Assembly (NCBI RefSeq): GCF_002259485.1
Contig: NZ_NPGA01000020.1
Location: 496,001-560,000, forward strand
Direction: 5' to 3'
Length of the DNA: 64,000 bases
DNA from: Rhodococcus sp. 14-1411-2a
Lineage (GTDB): Bacteria; Actinomycetota; Actinomycetes; Mycobacteriales; Mycobacteriaceae
This document shows positions 18,929-26,924 of the stretch, in pieces. The translations under genes were made by a program, and so were the position numbers. Numbering within the stretch: the first letter of the stretch is position 1; each line of letters starts with the position of its first letter. A model generated the notes under the pieces. That model was not told where the DNA came from. It saw nothing but the letters and a program-made list of their open reading frames with translations, and did no database searches.

Positions 18929-19966
18929 TTAGAAGTCGACCGGAGCAGCTGCGGGCTCCTCTGCGGTGACGTCCGCGCCGATCTGCAGCTTCTCCATGAT
19001 CTTCTTCTCGATTTCGTCCCGCACGTCCGGGTTCTCGAGCATGAACTTGCGGGCGTTCTCCTTGCCCTGGCCGAGCTGGTCACCTTCGTAGGTGAACCAC
19101 GAACCCGACTTACGGATGAAGCCGTGCTCGACGCCCATATCGATCAACGAGCCTTCGCGGCTGATGCCCTTGCCGTAGATGATGTCGAACTCGGCCTGCT
19201 TGAACGGCGGTGCCACCTTGTTCTTGACCACCTTGACCCGGGTGCGGTTACCGATGGCATCGGTTCCGTCCTTCAGGGTCTCGATGCGGCGAATGTCGAG
19301 ACGAACCGAGGCGTAGAACTTCAATGCCTTACCACCGGTGGTGGTTTCGGGTGAGCCGAACATGACGCCGATCTTCTCGCGCAGCTGGTTGATGAAGATG
19401 ACGGTGGTGCCCGAGTTGCTCATGGCACCGGTGATCTTGCGCAGCGCCTGGCTCATCAGGCGGGCCTGCAGACCCACGTGGCTGTCGCCCATCTCACCCT
19501 CGATCTCGGCGCGCGGTACCAATGCCGCCACCGAGTCGATCACGAGGATGTCGAGAGCACCCGATCGGATCAGCATGTCGGCGATTTCGAGAGCCTGCTC
19601 ACCGGTATCGGGCTGCGACACCAGCAAGGCATCGGTGTCGACGCCGAGCTTCTTCGCGTAGTCCGGATCCAGAGCGTGCTCGGCGTCGATGAAGGCAGCG
19701 ATGCCGCCGGCTCGCTGAGCACTGGCCACTGCATGGAGGGCGACGGTGGTCTTACCCGAGGATTCCGGACCGTAGACCTCGATGACACGTCCACGCGGCA
19801 ACCCTCCGATGCCGAGTGCCACGTCGAGCGCGATCGATCCCGTGGGGATGACGGCGATGGGCTGTCGGACCTCGTCACCGAGGCGCATCACCGAGCCCTT
19901 GCCGAAGTTCTTGTCGATCTGCGCAAGTGCGAGATCGAGCGCTTTGTCGCGATCGTATGCAGCCAT
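18929..19966 (-). CDS. recA: Recombinase RecA
   Basis: RecA forms filaments on single-stranded DNA, drives homologous recombination and triggers LexA cleavage. The 345-residue protein has Walker [15 protein letters not shown], Walker [10 protein letters not shown], the L2 loop with [18 protein letters not shown] and an acidic-Ala C-terminus. It has no intein, unlike the M. tuberculosis gene. Two regulatory elements lie upstream: a PafBC-type promoter about 60-80 bases before the start and a LexA box about 130 bases before it. Confidence 0.99.
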   Translation of the reverse strand: MAAYDRDKALDLALAQIDKNFGKGSVMRLGDEVRQPIAVIPTGSIALDVALGIGGLPRGRVIEVYGPESSGKTTVALHAVASAQRAGGIAAFIDAEHALDPDYAKKLGVDTDALLVSQPDTGEQALEIADMLIRSGALDILVIDSVAALVPRAEIEGEMGDSHVGLQARLMSQALRKITGAMSNSGTTVIFINQLREKIGVMFGSPETTTGGKALKFYASVRLDIRRIETLKDGTDAIGNRTRVKVVKNKVAPPFKQAEFDIIYGKGISREGSLIDMGVEHGFIRKSGSWFTYEGDQLGQGKENARKFMLENPDVRDEIEKKIMEKLQIGADVTAEEPAAAPVDF

Positions 19967-20026
19967 CGTGAGCTCCCTGTGTCGTGTCGTTCAGCTGTGT
20001 CGTATCGATCAGCTTTGTCGTCGGTA

Positions 20027-20049
20027 ACGCTAGAACGGGGTACCGACAA
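20027..20049 (-). promoter_or_regulatory. PafBC (RecA-NDp) type promoter of recA
   Basis: Reading the minus strand, TTGTCGGTA (20049-20041) is followed after eight bases by TAGCGT (20032-20027). This matches the known mycobacterial LexA-independent damage promoter pattern TTGTCRGTG-N8-TANNNT, save the last base of the first block. Transcription would start near 20021, about 55 bases before the recA start. Confidence 0.85.
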
Positions 20050-20094
20050 GAAGTTTCTCGAGACCGCTCAGCAACCGTTGATATCAGCATAGGG

Positions 20095-20106
20095 GAACAC
20101 GTGTTC
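20095..20106. promoter_or_regulatory. LexA (SOS) box upstream of recA
   Basis: GAACACGTGTTC is a perfect 12-base palindrome and, with the following GA, agrees with the actinobacterial LexA site TCGAAC-N4-GTTCGA. It lies 129 bases upstream of recA and between recA and the DUF3046 gene. Confidence 0.88.
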
Positions 20107-20163
20107 GAGTCAACTACCTCGGCTTTCGACACGCCGGAAAAGATCGACCGGACCGGTGCGGTA

Positions 20164-20355
20164 CTACCAGCGCTCTTTCGGAACGTCGAACTCGTAACAG
20201 ATCGAGCGCCACACTTCTCGCGGGTCGACGCCGTCCTCGATGGCCTGCGCTCCGGTGCGACCGATGCCGGACAACACATGATCGGCCAGCAGGGAGTTTC
20301 CTCGAACGGAGCCGAACTCCTCGGTGAGGAGTTCACGAAATTCGGTCAGACGCAC
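20164..20355 (-). CDS. DUF3046 small protein (Rv2738c-like)
   Basis: This 63-residue protein begins VRLTEFRELLTEEFG and ends EVWRSICYEFDVPKERW, which I recognise as DUF3046, always found just upstream of recA in mycobacteria and relatives. GTG 20355 is the only start that gives the family length. It is mostly helical and has no membrane segment. The role is unknown; its stable position next to recA, with the LexA box in the gap, hints at a link with DNA repair. Confidence 0.88.
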   Translation of the reverse strand: MRLTEFRELLTEEFGSVRGNSLLADHVLSGIGRTGAQAIEDGVDPREVWRSICYEFDVPKERW

Positions 20356-20365
20356 AACGACAACC

Positions 20366-21538
20366 CTAGCGCCCGCTCCGTGGACCGCTGCGGGCGAGCA
20401 CGTGACGACACACCGACACCGGATCCTCGACGGACTGCGACCCGTCCGCCGCCGCCCCCGCTGCCCGGGCGAAACGCGGATCGGACAGCACCGTGGCCAC
20501 CGCGTCGGCGATCGAGGTCGGCGTCGGGGGTCGTACGATGACCGCACTCCCCTGCCGGGCGGCCCGATTCGCCAGCTCCCACTGATCACCACCGCCGGGG
20601 ACGGCCACCACCGGAACGCCGTGGACGAGAGACTTGGCCAGCATGCCGTGGCCACCGCCGCATACCACCACATCGGCACGGCGCAGCAATTCGTCCTGGC
20701 GGCCGAGGCCTGCGTTCGCCCAGCTCGGGAGAGCGTCGGGACCTCCGTCGAGAACGGAGGCCACGACCCGCACCCCCTTGCCGTCCAACCCTTTCAGCGC
20801 CATCTCGAGCATTCCTTCCGCACCGGTGAAGGCGGTCGACGGCGCGACCATCACCAGCGGTGTCGAGCCGTCGGGAGCATCGAGCAGGTCGTCCGTCGGC
20901 TCCCACAGCAGCGGGCCGACCACGTGCGCCTCCGCCGGCCAGTCGGGACGGTGCACCTCGAGCGCGGGAATGGTGGCAACGAGCCGAGCAGCGGGGCCCG
21001 GGTCCTCGGCAGGCAACCCGATGCTCGTCCGTGCGTTGGAACGCTGTACGCGCCCCTGAGCGATCGAGCGTGCCGTCAACGCGCGCATCACCACATCGCG
21101 CAGCCTGCCGCGAATCCCGATACCCGGAGCCAAGCCACTTCCGATGGGAGGCAACCCTTTCGAGGGCGAATACAGAGGATGGGGCGAGAGTTCGACCCAG
21201 GGGATACCGAGACGCTCGGCGGCCATGCCACCCCCTGCGGTGAGGATGTCGGACACGACGAGATCGACGTTCTCCCGCTCGAGGTCGGGTAGCAACTCGG
21301 TCGAGACGAACGCCGCCCGAGAGTGGATCCGTTGTCCGGCATCGAGATCGTCGTCTTCCGGCCGCGGTGCGAGTCCACCCAGCGGAAGCGCTCGCAGCCC
21401 CGCGGCGTGCGCGGCGGGTACCCAGCGGCTACCGGTGAAGAGGATCGGTTCGTCGCCGGCCGCGCGGAAGAGCAGAGACAGGGCGATCGCCGGAAAGGCA
21501 TGCCCCGGATCGGGCCCGGCCACCACTGCTACTCGCAC
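20366..21538 (-). CDS. GT1-type glycosyltransferase (Rv2739c-like)
   Basis: The protein (about 390 residues) has the two-lobed fold of UDP-glycosyltransferases of the MGT/macrolide type: an N-terminal VRVAVVAGPDPGHAFPAIAL acceptor lobe and a C-terminal nucleotide-sugar motif around VVVCGGGHGMLAKSLVHG and PGGGDQWELA. The usual HGG triad appears as CGGGHGM, so the catalytic details may differ. GTG 21538 fits the family start better than ATG 21556. It lies ten bases from the DUF3046 gene in a conserved order. The acceptor is unknown. Confidence 0.85.
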   Translation of the reverse strand: MRVAVVAGPDPGHAFPAIALSLLFRAAGDEPILFTGSRWVPAAHAAGLRALPLGGLAPRPEDDDLDAGQRIHSRAAFVSTELLPDLERENVDLVVSDILTAGGGMAAERLGIPWVELSPHPLYSPSKGLPPIGSGLAPGIGIRGRLRDVVMRALTARSIAQGRVQRSNARTSIGLPAEDPGPAARLVATIPALEVHRPDWPAEAHVVGPLLWEPTDDLLDAPDGSTPLVMVAPSTAFTGAEGMLEMALKGLDGKGVRVVASVLDGGPDALPSWANAGLGRQDELLRRADVVVCGGGHGMLAKSLVHGVPVVAVPGGGDQWELANRAARQGSAVIVRPPTPTSIADAVATVLSDPRFARAAGAAADGSQSVEDPVSVCRHVLARSGPRSGR

Positions 21539-21628
21539 CGACCCAGCGTGCCACACTCGAGCCGTACCGCTCGACGTGTGCCGAGATGAGGTTGCGAGAG
21601 GGGCGGTCAGGTCAGGACGCAGCCTCGT

Positions 21629-22267
21629 TCACGCACCCTCGGGTCGCAGATAACGGTCGACGGCTAACGCCATCTGGCGTGTGACCTCGGCACCGGACAC
21701 CCGCTCGGACACCATCTCCGCGGACTGGACCGCAGACTGCACCATCAGCAACACCAACGTGGCCAGAGTGGTGGGATCCCCCGGACGAATCGAGGAATCA
21801 CGTTGTCCGGCAACGACCAGAGAAGCCAGTGCATCGATGATCAACGCCTGACTGGTTCCGAGCCGATGCAGAATGTACGTGGCGAGCACGTCGGAATCGG
21901 AACGCAGAATCTTCACGAAAAGCGGATGGAGTCGAATGCGGTCGGCAACGTCACCCACGGCAGTCACGAGCTGATCACGAGCCGGCGCCGAAGCGTCGAA
22001 GCTCGGAATCAGGGCACCGATCTCTCGCGTGAGCAGGCTCGAGACCACAGCTCGTGTATCGGCCCATCTTCGGTACACGGTGGGCCTGCTGACCTTGGCG
22101 CGACGCGCGATCTCGGCCAAGGTCGTGCGCTTGACTCCGTGTTCGAGGATGCAGGATCGGGCCGCGTCGAGAACGGTGTTCTCGACCGACTTCTCGGGAG
22201 CGGCGGTCCCGGACGACGACTGCGGGGGCTCCGACGAGACAGGACTCGACACCGGCTGCTCGATCAC
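21629..22267 (-). CDS. TetR-family transcriptional regulator
   Basis: This 212-residue regulator has a Ser/Pro-rich N-terminal tail of about 25 residues, a TetR helix-turn-helix (LAEIARRAKVSRPTVYRRWA) and an all-helical ligand domain. It is divergent from a diacylglycerol-kinase-like gene. The same pairing occurs at M. tuberculosis Rv2250c-Rv2252, where a FAD-dependent oxidoreductase gene lies between; that gene is missing here. The intergenic region has candidate operators, so control of itself and of the kinase is likely. Confidence 0.88.
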   Translation of the reverse strand: MIEQPVSSPVSSEPPQSSSGTAAPEKSVENTVLDAARSCILEHGVKRTTLAEIARRAKVSRPTVYRRWADTRAVVSSLLTREIGALIPSFDASAPARDQLVTAVGDVADRIRLHPLFVKILRSDSDVLATYILHRLGTSQALIIDALASLVVAGQRDSSIRPGDPTTLATLVLLMVQSAVQSAEMVSERVSGAEVTRQMALAVDRYLRPEGA

Positions 22268-22302
22268 GTGCCACCTTTCTCGATTCGGACAAAAAGACCG
22301 TA

Positions 22303-22348
22303 TTACGCGTAGTAACAGTCTATTTCGTTACAGTACCTCACGGTTACA
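22303..22348. promoter_or_regulatory. Candidate TetR operator with GTAAC/GTTAC repeats
   Basis: TTAC-gcgta-GTAA (22303-22315) overlaps GTAAC (22312-22316), which forms an inverted pair with GTTAC (22327-22331); GTTACA recurs at 22343-22348, 16 bases on. The cluster lies 36-81 bases before the TetR start and 143 bases or more before the kinase start. The rest of this 223-base gap shows nothing I can name. Confidence 0.5.
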
Positions 22349-22490
22349 CGCACATCGGGCCGGAAGATCGCTACTAACACGCATGCGCAATCTGCATCGG
22401 GGGCATTCGACCAGGAATCGCGTCGGTCACCACCACGACAATCGTCGACCCTGGCAAGCTGATCGATGTGATCGAAAAATCGTTGCGAGC

Positions 22491-23387
22491 ATGACCCGAT
22501 CGGTGACGGTGTTGACCAACCCGATGGCCGGCGGTGGGCACGCGGGGCACGCCGGACGGTGCGCCGTGGCTCGACTGCGGGAGCGTGAACTTCACGTCAC
22601 GGCCATCGAAGGCCGCACACCCGGGGATGCGTTGACTTTGCTCGAGAAGGCAGTCGGCAGCGGTACGGACGCGGTGGTCGCCGTCGGCGGCGACGGGCTC
22701 GTCAATCTCGTCGTCCAAGTACTGGCCGGCACCGACGTCCCGATGGGCCTGATCCCGGCCGGTACCGGCAACGATCTGGCACGGTCTCTGGGACTGCCTC
22801 GTGGCGATGCTGTTCACGCCGCCGACATCGTCGCCGACAACGTCACCCGCGCAATCGATCTCGGACGGATCGGCGAGCGCTGGTTCGCCACCGTCCTGTC
22901 CAGTGGGTTCGACTCGCTGGTCACCGAGAGGGCCAAGCGACTGCGCTGGCCACGCGGACCGCTGCGGTACAACGCAGCGATGATGCTTCAGCTGGCGTCA
23001 CTCCGAAAGCTGCCGTACGTCATCGAACTGGACGATGCCGAGCTTCGTCTCGACGCCACCTTGGTCGCTGTCGGAAACGGCAGAAGTTACGGTGGCGGGA
23101 TGGTCGTGTGCCCCGCCGCGCTCGTGGACGACGGCCTTCTCGACGTCACCGTCATCCGAGGGGTGAGCCGGACTCGACTGCTCGGACTGTCCCCCACGCT
23201 CTACCGGGGAACACACATCGACCGGCCCGAGGTGGACACCTACACCTCGACGCAGGTCACGCTGCGATGCGACGGAATCGTCGCCTATGCGGACGGTGAG
23301 CGAGTCGCCGAACTACCTGTCACCGCGCGTTGCGTGCCGCGGGCACTTCGGGTGTTCGTGAATCAGGATTCCGTGGCTCGCGGGTGA
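22491..23387 (+). CDS. Diacylglycerol kinase-family lipid kinase
   Basis: The 298-residue protein has the lipid kinase catalytic motif VVAVGGDGLVNLVVQ, then PMGLIPAGTGNDLARSLGLP, and a C-terminal domain with GNGRSYGGGMVVCPAALVDDGLLD, the standard DAGK_cat/YegS order. It would phosphorylate diacylglycerol or a related lipid. It resembles Rv2252 of M. tuberculosis, reported to act in phosphatidylinositol mannoside metabolism; the substrate here is inferred. ATG 22491 begins the conserved part directly; no good ribosome site is visible. It is divergent from the TetR gene. Confidence 0.9.
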   Translation: MTRSVTVLTNPMAGGGHAGHAGRCAVARLRERELHVTAIEGRTPGDALTLLEKAVGSGTDAVVAVGGDGLVNLVVQVLAGTDVPMGLIPAGTGNDLARSLGLPRGDAVHAADIVADNVTRAIDLGRIGERWFATVLSSGFDSLVTERAKRLRWPRGPLRYNAAMMLQLASLRKLPYVIELDDAELRLDATLVAVGNGRSYGGGMVVCPAALVDDGLLDVTVIRGVSRTRLLGLSPTLYRGTHIDRPEVDTYTSTQVTLRCDGIVAYADGERVAELPVTARCVPRALRVFVNQDSVARG

Positions 23388-23400
23388 CCGAGCCGCCGCG

Positions 23401-23574
23401 TCAGAACTTCAGCGACGAGCGATCGTTGTCGGAGGAGATCGCCTTGTACAGCCATACCAGGCCCAACACGATCGCGCCGGCCACCACGAGCCAGAAGACA
23501 CCCTTGATGATGGTGCCCAGAAGCGCGAGCGCAATCCAGATCAGAACGATGAATCCCAGTACTTTCCAGAACAT
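23401..23574 (-). CDS. Small two-helix membrane protein next to pspM
   Basis: This 57-residue protein starts at ATG 23574 behind AGGAGC and is almost entirely hydrophobic: MFWKVLGFIVLIWIALALL, then a short IKG turn and VFWLVVAGAIVLGLVWLY, and a polar tail (ISSDNDRSSLKF). I do not recognise a named family. It is downstream of pspM on the same strand, 98 bases away, so it may be part of the phage-shock operon. It shows no resemblance to what I recall of PspN (Rv2742c), which takes this place in M. tuberculosis. Confidence 0.78.
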   Translation of the reverse strand: MFWKVLGFIVLIWIALALLGTIIKGVFWLVVAGAIVLGLVWLYKAISSDNDRSSLKF

Positions 23575-23672
23575 GAGTGCTCCTACCGTGTCGCCGCGCA
23601 CCGTGTCGTTTCGCGTACTTCGATACTGGCACTCGCGCGCGACGAACACATCGGGGTGAACCCTGAATTGTC

Positions 23673-24542
23673 TCAGCGGTGCCGCGACCGAATCCGGTCG
23701 AGTTCGGTGAGCGCCTCGGCCCACCCCTGCAGTCGATCCGTAGCCGACAGCAGCTCGCGTCGATGCGATTCCACAACCGTCGTCGACGCCGATCCTGCCG
23801 GTCCGGTCATCCGCGCGGCCGCGGCCACGAGCTGCTCGTACTGATCGACACCGGTGGCGAGTTCGGCTGCAGCCGAGGCTATTCCGCCCCGCAGGTGCTC
23901 GCGGGTCACAGCGCTTGCCGCCCCCGCACGTTCCAGAGCGGCGATGTCGACGGCGACTCCTTCGAGCCCGCGGGCTGCGTCGGAGGTCACCCCGATCATC
24001 TCCTCGACGTCCTCGGCACCGATCGTCTCGGATCTCGCCAGGATTCCCAGTAGCTCGAACAGACTCTGCTCGGCACCGGCCAGTCGGGTCATCGACTCGT
24101 ACGCGGCAGATCCGCGCTGCGGCAACACGCGCTTGGTCGGTAGTCCCACCGGCACCGGTTGGGCTCGAAGTCGCCGCAACCGCGTCGCCGCGAATGCCGC
24201 CGGGACGGCCATCAGCGCCGCACTACCGCCGCCCACGAACAGAGTCCACTCCGGTGCCGACAGCACGGCCATCCCCGCAGTTCCCACGGCCGTCGTCGTG
24301 GACGCGGCACCGAACCTGATTCCGCGTCGTCTGGCGCGGCGAATCTTCTTCAGGTGCTTGACGCGGGGATCTCGTCGGCGCCCTGCGGCGTCGAGAATCG
24401 AGGTCCCGACACTCCGAGCGGACTCCGCCAGAGATTTGACCACGGCACCGGACTCGGTGACGGCTGCGGTCACGGCCTCGCGATCGAGCGAAACGGCCGG
24501 CCGCTTACGCGACCGGCCGGATTCGTGTTCTCTACTGTTCAT
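23673..24542 (-). CDS. pspM: Phage-shock membrane protein PspM (Rv2743c-like)
   Basis: The protein (289 residues) has a basic N-terminus, two adjacent hydrophobic segments (around STTTAVGTAGMAVLSAPEW and TLFVGGGSAALMAVPAAFAA, about residues 80-120) and a long helical C-terminal region. This layout and its place directly after pspA identify it as PspM, the membrane partner of PspA in the mycobacterial ClgR-PspA-PspM envelope-stress system. ATG 24542 starts after pspA; longer readings run into pspA and are not plausible. It contains many Ala/Arg residues, as do its homologues. Confidence 0.88.
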   Translation of the reverse strand: MNSREHESGRSRKRPAVSLDREAVTAAVTESGAVVKSLAESARSVGTSILDAAGRRRDPRVKHLKKIRRARRRGIRFGAASTTTAVGTAGMAVLSAPEWTLFVGGGSAALMAVPAAFAATRLRRLRAQPVPVGLPTKRVLPQRGSAAYESMTRLAGAEQSLFELLGILARSETIGAEDVEEMIGVTSDAARGLEGVAVDIAALERAGAASAVTREHLRGGIASAAAELATGVDQYEQLVAAAARMTGPAGSASTTVVESHRRELLSATDRLQGWAEALTELDRIRSRHR

Positions 24543-24585
24543 GTCGACGTTGCTGTCGGACGTCCGAGCTGTTCGCCGGCTCGAT

Positions 24586-25395
24586 CTATGCCTGAGCCGG
24601 TGGCTCGGGCGTCGCGTCCGGGGACTTCGAGATCGAGGGCTTCGCCGCGGCATTGCCCGACGGCAACGAGTCACCTGCCATCGATGCACGAATCTGTTCG
24701 AGGCGGCTGTGACCCGCCATCTGCACCGACGCCTGCTGAACCTCCATCATGCGACCCGACACGGTGTTCTGGGCCAGCTCTGCCGATCCGAGGGCATCAG
24801 CGTAGCGACGTTCGATCTTGTCGCGCACCGCGTCGAGGCTCGGGGTGTTGCCGGGCGCGGACAGCGTGCTGTCCATCGACCGCAGGGATTCGCTGACCTT
24901 CTCCTGCATCTTCGCCTGCTCGAGCTGGCTCAGTAGCTTGGTGCGTTCTGCGACCTTCGACTGCAGAGCCATGGCGTTCTGCTCGACGGCCTTCTTCGCC
25001 TGGGTGGCCGCCTGCAAAGACTGGTCGTGCAGGACCTTGAGGTCCTCGACACTCTGCTCGGCGGTCACCAGCTGTGCTGCGAACGCCTCGGCTGCATTCG
25101 TGTACTGCGTGGCCTTCTCGATGTCGCCTGCAGTGGCGGCCTGATCGGCCAGCGTCACCGCCTGCCGCGCGTTCGCGTTGAGCTTCTCGACCTCGTCCAG
25201 CTGACGGCTGAGCTTCATCTCGAGCTGGCGCTGATTACCGATGACCGACGCGGCCTGCTGGGACAGAGCCTGATGCTGTCGCTGTGCGTCCTCGATCGCC
25301 TGCTGAATCTGAACTTTGGGGTCGGCCTTCTCGTCGATCTTGGAATTGAAGAGCGCCATCATGTATTTCCAGGCCTTGACGAAAGGATTAGCCAT
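24586..25395 (-). CDS. pspA: Phage-shock protein PspA
   Basis: PspA is an ESCRT-III-like coiled-coil protein that coats damaged membrane and keeps the regulator ClgR in check. The 269-residue protein starts [20 protein letters not shown], with the amphipathic N-terminal helix, followed by long heptad-rich helices (about 30-225) and an unstructured Pro/Ser/Ala tail. It follows clgR by 144 bases, in a gap with no obvious promoter. The order clgR-pspA-pspM is that of mycobacteria. Confidence 0.95.
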   Translation of the reverse strand: MANPFVKAWKYMMALFNSKIDEKADPKVQIQQAIEDAQRQHQALSQQAASVIGNQRQLEMKLSRQLDEVEKLNANARQAVTLADQAATAGDIEKATQYTNAAEAFAAQLVTAEQSVEDLKVLHDQSLQAATQAKKAVEQNAMALQSKVAERTKLLSQLEQAKMQEKVSESLRSMDSTLSAPGNTPSLDAVRDKIERRYADALGSAELAQNTVSGRMMEVQQASVQMAGHSRLEQIRASMAGDSLPSGNAAAKPSISKSPDATPEPPAQA

Positions 25396-25539
25396 GGGGT
25401 GGTCCTGCCTCCATCTGTTGCGCCGCGGTGGCCGCGTACGGGTCGGCTGCTCTCGCAGTGACCGAAATGAACCTGTCCGTGCTGTGAAAGTCGGGTGCGT
25501 GGTCTGGGTCAGGAGTGGAAACTGGGTACTTTTCCGATC

Positions 25540-25881
25540 TTAGGCGGCGGCGAGTGCTCTGGCAGCAGGTGCCGGAATCACGACGCGAGTATCGCCGTCG
25601 ATGCGGGTGGCGACCACCGCCTCGTCGAGCCGCGCGGCGGCGGTCGAGGCGTCGGACAGTGTCACACTGACATCGCTCATGACGTCCGAGAGCGGGACGG
25701 CGAGGGCGTCGCAGATCGCAGCGAGGAGCTCGCTCGACGCTTCCTTGCGACCGCGTTCGACCTCGGAAAGGTATCCGAGGCTGACGCGTGCGGTGTTCGA
25801 GACTTCACGCAGGGTTCGGCTCTGTGCGACGCGAGTACGCCGCAAACTGTCGCCGAGTGCTTCACGCAATAGCAGCGCCAT
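25540..25881 (-). CDS. clgR: XRE-family activator ClgR
   Basis: ClgR activates Clp protease and psp genes in actinobacteria. The 113-residue protein has a helix-turn-helix of the Xre type ([27 protein letters not shown], reported here by its core [15 protein letters not shown]) and a C-terminal Ala-rich tail ([11 protein letters not shown]) typical of Clp-degraded ClgR. ATG 25881 follows AGGAGGAGCGAG, a strong ribosome site, so longer readings are rejected. A SigE-type promoter lies about 90-120 bases upstream. Confidence 0.95.
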   Translation of the reverse strand: MALLLREALGDSLRRTRVAQSRTLREVSNTARVSLGYLSEVERGRKEASSELLAAICDALAVPLSDVMSDVSVTLSDASTAAARLDEAVVATRIDGDTRVVIPAPAARALAAA

Positions 25882-25970
25882 CTCGCTCCTCCTCGTTGGT
25901 GTTCGTGCCGACGGCTGTGCCGTCGAGACGACAACGTTCACATCTCGTTCGTCCGGAGCCGTCACGATGT

Positions 25971-26000
25971 TCAACGTCCCAGTCGGTCCGATTGGTTCCC
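25971..26000 (-). promoter_or_regulatory. SigE-type ECF promoter of clgR
   Basis: On the minus strand GGGAACC (26000-25994) is followed after 17 bases by CGTTGA (25976-25971). This matches the GGAAC / CGTT pattern of mycobacterial SigE promoters, which drive clgR there. Transcription would start near 25962, about 80 bases before the clgR start. Confidence 0.68.
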
Positions 26001-26079
26001 GACCCTATATGCCCGTTCACTGCGACACGCGCCGAAACAGCTGCGACACGGCCACCACGACTGTAGCCCGCCGACGAGT

Positions 26080-26784
26080 TCACGCGGAGGACACGCCTCG
26101 GCGCAGACGAACGGCCTGCACCACGTAGTCCACACCGGTGTAGACGGTGAGCAGAACCGCCAGCGCCATCAAGGCGACCGCGACCGGGTCGAACACGCTC
26201 GGCAGAGGGCACAGGTACACCCCGATCGCGAACGTCTGCACCAGAGTCTTCACCTTGCCGCCGCGCCCTGCGGGGATCACTCCGTGGCGGATGACGGCGA
26301 ACCGCACCGCGGTGATGCCGATCTCCCGCACACCGATTATCACCGTCACCCACCACGACAGGTCGCCCAACATCGACAGTCCGACGAGCGCGGCCCCGAT
26401 CAGAGCCTTGTCCGCGATGGGGTCGGCCATCTTCCCGAAGTCGGTGACGAGACCGTACTTGCGGGCCAACTGACCGTCGATCCGGTCGGTGATGGCAGCA
26501 GCAGCGAAGATCGCGGTTGCCGCCAGCCGCCAGGATGTGTCGTGGCCGTCACCGACGAACAGTGCTGCGAGAAAGACCGGAACCAGTGCGATTCGGAGCA
26601 CCGTCAGGACGTTCGCGATGTTGAGCAACGGCACTTCGTCCGGACCACCGGTGACGGCGTTGCCGTGAGGCAGTCCCGAATCACGCAGTCCCGAATCACG
26701 CGGGGCCGAAGCACCGGAGGGACGGTTGCCCGGAATCTCGCCGCTGGATGGAACGCCGTGATCGGGCGTCACCGGCCCGCTCAT
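26080..26784 (-). CDS. pgsA: CDP-diacylglycerol-glycerol-3-phosphate phosphatidyltransferase
   Basis: PgsA makes phosphatidylglycerol phosphate at the membrane. The protein (about 234 residues) has a disordered N-terminus of about 50 residues, then membrane helices and the CDP-alcohol phosphatidyltransferase motif DRIDGQLARKYGLVTDFGKM continuing ADPIADK, with all the aspartates in place. The start is uncertain: ATG 26784 and GTG 26865 are both in frame and neither has a good ribosome site. The N-terminus contains RDSGL twice, from a perfect 15-bp duplication (26671-26700). It precedes the psp genes as in M. tuberculosis (pgsA3). Confidence 0.9.
   Translation of the reverse strand: MSGPVTPDHGVPSSGEIPGNRPSGASAPRDSGLRDSGLPHGNAVTGGPDEVPLLNIANVLTVLRIALVPVFLAALFVGDGHDTSWRLAATAIFAAAAITDRIDGQLARKYGLVTDFGKMADPIADKALIGAALVGLSMLGDLSWWVTVIIGVREIGITAVRFAVIRHGVIPAGRGGKVKTLVQTFAIGVYLCPLPSVFDPVAVALMALAVLLTVYTGVDYVVQAVRLRRGVSSA
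26671..26700. repeat. 15-bp tandem duplication in pgsA
   Basis: CAGTCCCGAATCACG is repeated exactly at 26671-26685 and 26686-26700, adding five residues to the disordered N-terminus of PgsA without breaking the frame. Confidence 0.9.
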
Positions 26785-26924
26785 CGGCAGAACCGCGCGC
26801 CGTCGACGACGTACCGGTCGGTGTGTCGGCTTCGGCGCAGCACCGATCCGCCGAGACGGGGACACAGCTCACTGAACGACACACGAAAAGTTTATCGGTT
26901 GCGGTACTGACTACTGTTCACCCC

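Noticed and set aside
18929-19966. Possible intein in recA
   Set aside because: The protein is 345 residues and all motifs are continuous, so there is no insertion.
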